From positions 170,890 through 234,889 of the forward strand of contig NZ_PVTR01000003.1 of NCBI RefSeq assembly GCF_003003005.1: a DNA stretch of 64,000 bases. The letters are read 5' to 3'. Source of the DNA: Mongoliibacter ruber (GTDB taxonomy: Bacteria > Bacteroidota > Bacteroidia > Cytophagales > Cyclobacteriaceae). How positions within the stretch are numbered: the first letter of the stretch is position 1; each line of letters opens with the position of its first letter. The notes beneath the pieces were generated by a model. It ran no database searches. It was not told the origin of the DNA and worked only from the letters and a program-made list of their open reading frames with translations. A program made the position numbers and the translations under genes. Below, in pieces: positions 63,448-64,000 of this stretch.

Positions 63448-64000
63448 CTAAATCACCTGAAAACCATGAACATAAGGATCATCATCATCTAATATAATGG
63501 TGTTGTACCCATAAATCTTAGCCCAACCTTCAATGCTTGGAATAATGGCTGGCTTACCAGCAATCTCAACTACCTCTTCTATCCTTCCTATAAACTTAGA
63601 TCCAATAAAACTTTCGTGGATAAATTCATCTCCTGGTTTCAACAATCCTTTGGCAAACCACTGTGCCATACGGGCCGAAGTTCCCGTACCACAAGGAGAA
63701 CGGTCGATGGCTTTTTCGCCATAAAAAACAGCATTTCTAGCTGTACTGGATTCATCTAGCGTTTTTCCCGTCCAAAGCACATGCGAAAGTCCTTTGATCT
63801 GAGGATATTCGGGATGAACAAAGTCGTATTTTTCATTCATTTTTTGCCGGAGATTTCTAGCCATTGAGACCAATTGTTCTGCCTTGAAATTCTCCAAGCC
63901 AGAAAAGTTCTCTTGGGGATCAACTATACAATAAAAATTGCCCCCATAGGCAACATCAACAGTAAGTTTACCCAGTTCCTCACTTTCAATTTCCAAGCCT
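63448..64000 (-). CDS. Proline racemase family protein, 4-hydroxyproline epimerase type (C-terminal part)
   Basis: The last ~184 residues of a protein normally ~330 long; the N-terminal part lies off the right edge. DVAYGGNFYCIVD and DRSPCGTGTSARMAQWFAKG are the family's conserved blocks; the second holds the second catalytic Cys. The protein epimerises 4-hydroxyproline or related substrates, or racemises proline; the Ser/Cys state of the first catalytic residue cannot be seen here. Ends with IYGYNTIILDDDDPYVHGFQ, typical of the epimerase group. Confidence 0.9.
   Translation of the reverse strand, partial: GLEIESEELGKLTVDVAYGGNFYCIVDPQENFSGLENFKAEQLVSMARNLRQKMNEKYDFVHPEYPQIKGLSHVLWTGKTLDESSTARNAVFYGEKAIDRSPCGTGTSARMAQWFAKGLLKPGDEFIHESFIGSKFIGRIEEVVEIAGKPAIIPSIEGWAKIYGYNTIILDDDDPYVHGFQVI

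Overview
The window is a chromosomal segment of a Bacteroidota bacterium, most likely of the order Cytophagales and close to Cyclobacteriaceae (Algoriphagus/Belliella-type). The evidence is a contiguous gldA-gldF-gldG gliding-type ABC transporter, promoter elements of the Bacteroidota type (TTG-N20-TAnnTTTG upstream of rplM and of a higBA pair), an ssrA tag ending in NYAMAA, and many Bacteroidota families (DUF3078, DUF3108, DUF349, Tat-exported Gfo/Idh proteins). The genus assignment is inference.

Layout. 1-8.5 kb: the N-terminal part of an exported KatG (cut by the left edge), a small stress operon, two Tat-exported enzymes, and a malonate uptake/activation operon (matB-madL-madM). 8.6-10.2 kb: a small mobile-looking islet beside tRNA-Asn, with an 89-bp perfect direct repeat, an intact-start and a decayed GIY-YIG gene, a tRNA fossil, and a zeta-like kinase/toxin with a 63-codon partner. 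10.4-14.6 kb: an exported Gfo/Idh oxidoreductase and an IorAB-type molybdenum hydroxylase. 14.8-25.7 kb: dnaE fused to an N-terminal proofreading-type exonuclease, a sialidase-like protein, dnaN, and gldAFG. 25.7-30 kb: degenerate repeats, one unknown gene, tmRNA, and a lipoprotein PQQ dehydrogenase with a heme c domain. 30.4-43.7 kb: ettA, DUF349, DUF2795, a LiaF-like/LytS/LytR operon, ispD, queA, a MacB-like permease, recA, DUF3108 and a PhoBR-type pair. 43.7-45.2 kb: a repeat block. 45.2-49.3 kb: a lipoprotein, an RluA-type synthase and the rplM-rpsI-rpsB-tsf cluster. 49.4-54.5 kb: an accessory patch with higBA, HigA 3'-end fossils, two exported hypothetical proteins, a Nudix hydrolase, and a ~1.5-kb tandem repeat array that runs into pepP. 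54.5-64 kb: pepP, an M16 protease / O-methyltransferase / lytic transglycosylase / DUF3078 cluster, dnaX read through an A10 run, a DUF481 protein, and the C-terminal part of a 4-hydroxyproline epimerase-type gene cut by the right edge.

How the genes work together. Three replisome genes (dnaE, dnaN, dnaX) plus recA serve DNA replication and repair. The ribosomal cluster, ettA and ssrA serve translation and its rescue. The malonate operon should import malonate and make malonyl-CoA. The most interesting signals are the tRNA-Asn islet, the apparent -1 frameshift at A10 in dnaX, the fossils of HigA 3' ends, and one repeat family occurring in opposite orientations at 43.7-44.5 kb and 53-54.5 kb. 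No CRISPR array, rRNA, prophage or insertion sequence was seen.
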